From positions 124,001 to 188,000 of the forward strand of contig CAVVTP010000028.1 in assembly GCA_963751165.1 (NCBI GenBank): 64,000 nt of DNA, in the 5' to 3' direction. Of this stretch, positions 62,918-64,000 are shown one piece after another. The notes beneath the pieces were generated by a model that saw nothing but the letters and a program-made list of their open reading frames with translations, did not search any database and was not told the origin of the DNA. Position 1 is the stretch's first letter; every line of letters starts with the position of its first letter. This DNA comes from Roseiarcus sp963751165. GTDB lineage: Bacteria > Pseudomonadota > Alphaproteobacteria > Rhizobiales > Beijerinckiaceae. The translations under genes and the position numbers were made by a program.

Positions 62918-64000
62918 CTAAGCTTGCGGCTTCAGCCGCAATAGACCCTCGCGGGCCGCGGCAATCTCGCGCGGCAGGTCGGAAGGGCGAAGACGCTGTC
63001 GCCGAAGGAAGGGGCTCGACCGTTCCGCAATCGTCCAAGCCGCGCCGAAGGCCTGCTTGTCCGCCATGCGCCCCGCCTCCATCACCGGAATGGCCAGCCC
63101 GTCGACCAATTCTCCGATGGGCGGCGCGCCCTGGACGGACCAAAGCCGACGGAGGCGTCCACGCCAGAGGGCGCGCCTTTCGGCGCTGCCATACGGCTCG
63201 AGTATTTCGTCGCAGAAGGAATTGGGACATCGCGCGCGCAGCCGCAGCGTGTCCGCAACCCCTCCAATCGCCCGCCCCTCGGTGCGGGCCGAAGTGATGA
63301 CCTCGATGCCGTTATCGAACCGGACTTGCGCGTCCCGGCTCAGGAGTTCGGCGACGAGCGCCTTGTCCTCGCCCAGTGCTACGCGCGGAAGACCGCCAAT
63401 TTGCCGATAGGCTTCCGCGGTGACTGCCAGGCTCGCTCCGGAAATCGTGGAATGATGCGGCCAGGGGTTGTGCGATATGGGGTCCAACGTTGCGAACACT
63501 TCTGTCAGCAGCGCCTCATATTCGCTTTCGAGCGCGCCCCTCCGGTGGATAGATTTCGGCAGGCGCCGGCTGTCCTCGTCGAGCGCCAGCCGTCCCAGGA
63601 CGGCGTCTGCCCCGGCGTCGATCGCAGCGATATTTCCATAGATCCAGTTTGACGGCACTCGGCTGTCGGCGTCGGTCGTGAGGATCACCGGGCGAGCGGC
63701 TGCAAGAGCGTCGAGACGAGCCAGCGCGAGATCCATCGCCACCCGCCTGGCTTCGCCCGCGTTGGCCGCGCCAGCCGGGAGTCGCCCTTCGACCACCTGC
63801 AAGCCAAACGGCAAGTTCGGCGCCAGCGTTCGGGCGCGTTCAGCGGTGCCGTCCGAGCAATCGTTGGCGAAGACGAATACTTCGAACAATGGCGTGGAGG
63901 CGCCGGATGGAGTTCTCTGATCCGCCAAAGCGCCGAGGCAGGCGGGCAAATGATCAACCTCGTTTCGGGCCGGGATCGCGACGGCGGCGCGAAGGCGCAT
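62918..64000 (-). CDS. Glycosyltransferase family 2 protein
   Basis: A 360-residue GT-A-fold transferase. It has VAIPARNEVDHLPACLGAL at the N-terminus, a FVFANDCSDGTAERARTLA nucleotide-binding strand, DADSRVPSNWIYGN as the DxD metal motif, and GLPRVALGEDKALVAELLSRDA as the acceptor-side acidic motif (ED). No transmembrane helices are evident, so it is a soluble transferase. The ATG is the very last codon of the window, so the upstream context and ribosome binding site are unseen. Confidence 0.85.
   Translation of the reverse strand: MRLRAAVAIPARNEVDHLPACLGALADQRTPSGASTPLFEVFVFANDCSDGTAERARTLAPNLPFGLQVVEGRLPAGAANAGEARRVAMDLALARLDALAAARPVILTTDADSRVPSNWIYGNIAAIDAGADAVLGRLALDEDSRRLPKSIHRRGALESEYEALLTEVFATLDPISHNPWPHHSTISGASLAVTAEAYRQIGGLPRVALGEDKALVAELLSRDAQVRFDNGIEVITSARTEGRAIGGVADTLRLRARCPNSFCDEILEPYGSAERRALWRGRLRRLWSVQGAPPIGELVDGLAIPVMEAGRMADKQAFGAAWTIAERSSPFLRRQRLRPSDLPREIAAAREGLLRLKPQA

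Noticed and set aside
1..64000. CRISPR arrays, tRNA, rRNA and riboswitches
   Set aside because: I looked for regular direct repeats with unique spacers, cloverleaf-like segments and conserved rRNA words and found none; the only repeat array (14963-15187) has spacing far too short for CRISPR.

Overview
This 64 kb window is G+C-rich bacterial DNA that reads as the chromosome of an alphaproteobacterium, probably Hyphomicrobiales (Rhizobiales). The evidence is gene content (HAAT and BMP-type ABC transporters, DUF1194, DUF3147, lig-type aromatic catabolism, BrnTA) and interspersed intergenic repeats of the kind seen in that order. Species is not resolvable by eye. No rRNA, tRNA or CRISPR array was seen.

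Layout. 0-4 kb: a complete IS1634-like insertion sequence (16-bp perfect inverted repeats, CTAA on both sides) lies between two perfect CRP-type palindromes and next to a broken Crp/Fnr gene. A HTH protein gene with a self-repeated tail follows. 4-10 kb: murQ converges on a complete BMP-family ABC importer (two permeases, double ATPase, binding protein). 10-16.4 kb: a small secreted protein, a DUF1194 VWA protein and a livFGMHK-type importer whose binding-protein gene is frameshifted; an odd array of AGCGAATT repeats sits inside this operon. 16.6-18.1 kb: a small accessory patch with an internally deleted resolvase, a membrane protein and a BrnT/BrnA toxin-antitoxin pair. 18.3-41.1 kb: aromatic catabolism. 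A P450, a 2Fe-2S ferredoxin and a dehydrogenase face an AraC regulator, followed by a first ligAB pair, an extradiol (VOC) dioxygenase, a 3-hydroxybenzoate 4-hydroxylase-like flavoprotein, an aromatic-acid transporter and ligJ. Next come a LysR gene, 3-dehydroshikimate dehydratase, a shikimate/quinate dehydrogenase, a shikimate-type transporter and ligK-ligI-ligA-ligB-ligC. Protocatechuate from hydroxybenzoate and from shikimate/quinate would thus be cleaved 4,5 and carried to pyruvate and oxaloacetate. 41.3-46.7 kb: a four-gene branched-chain 2-oxoacid dehydrogenase operon (E1a, E1b, E2, E3), which fits the branched-chain-type importer upstream. 47-48.7 kb: small hypothetical and membrane genes. 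49-54.4 kb: larA-larC-larE-larB, encoding a lactate-racemase-family enzyme and its nickel-pincer cofactor machinery, followed by a zinc alcohol dehydrogenase. 54.8-64 kb: a metallophosphoesterase, a very unusual S10 carboxypeptidase-like plus S53 sedolisin fusion, an SMP-30 lactonase-like Tat protein, a penicillin/choloylglycine acylase, a zinc peptidase and a glycosyltransferase.

A pattern runs through the whole window: at least twelve conserved genes each carry exactly one single-base frameshift, eleven of them +1. This looks more like sequence error (insertion-biased reads) than decay, so genes labelled pseudogene below on that ground may be intact in the organism.
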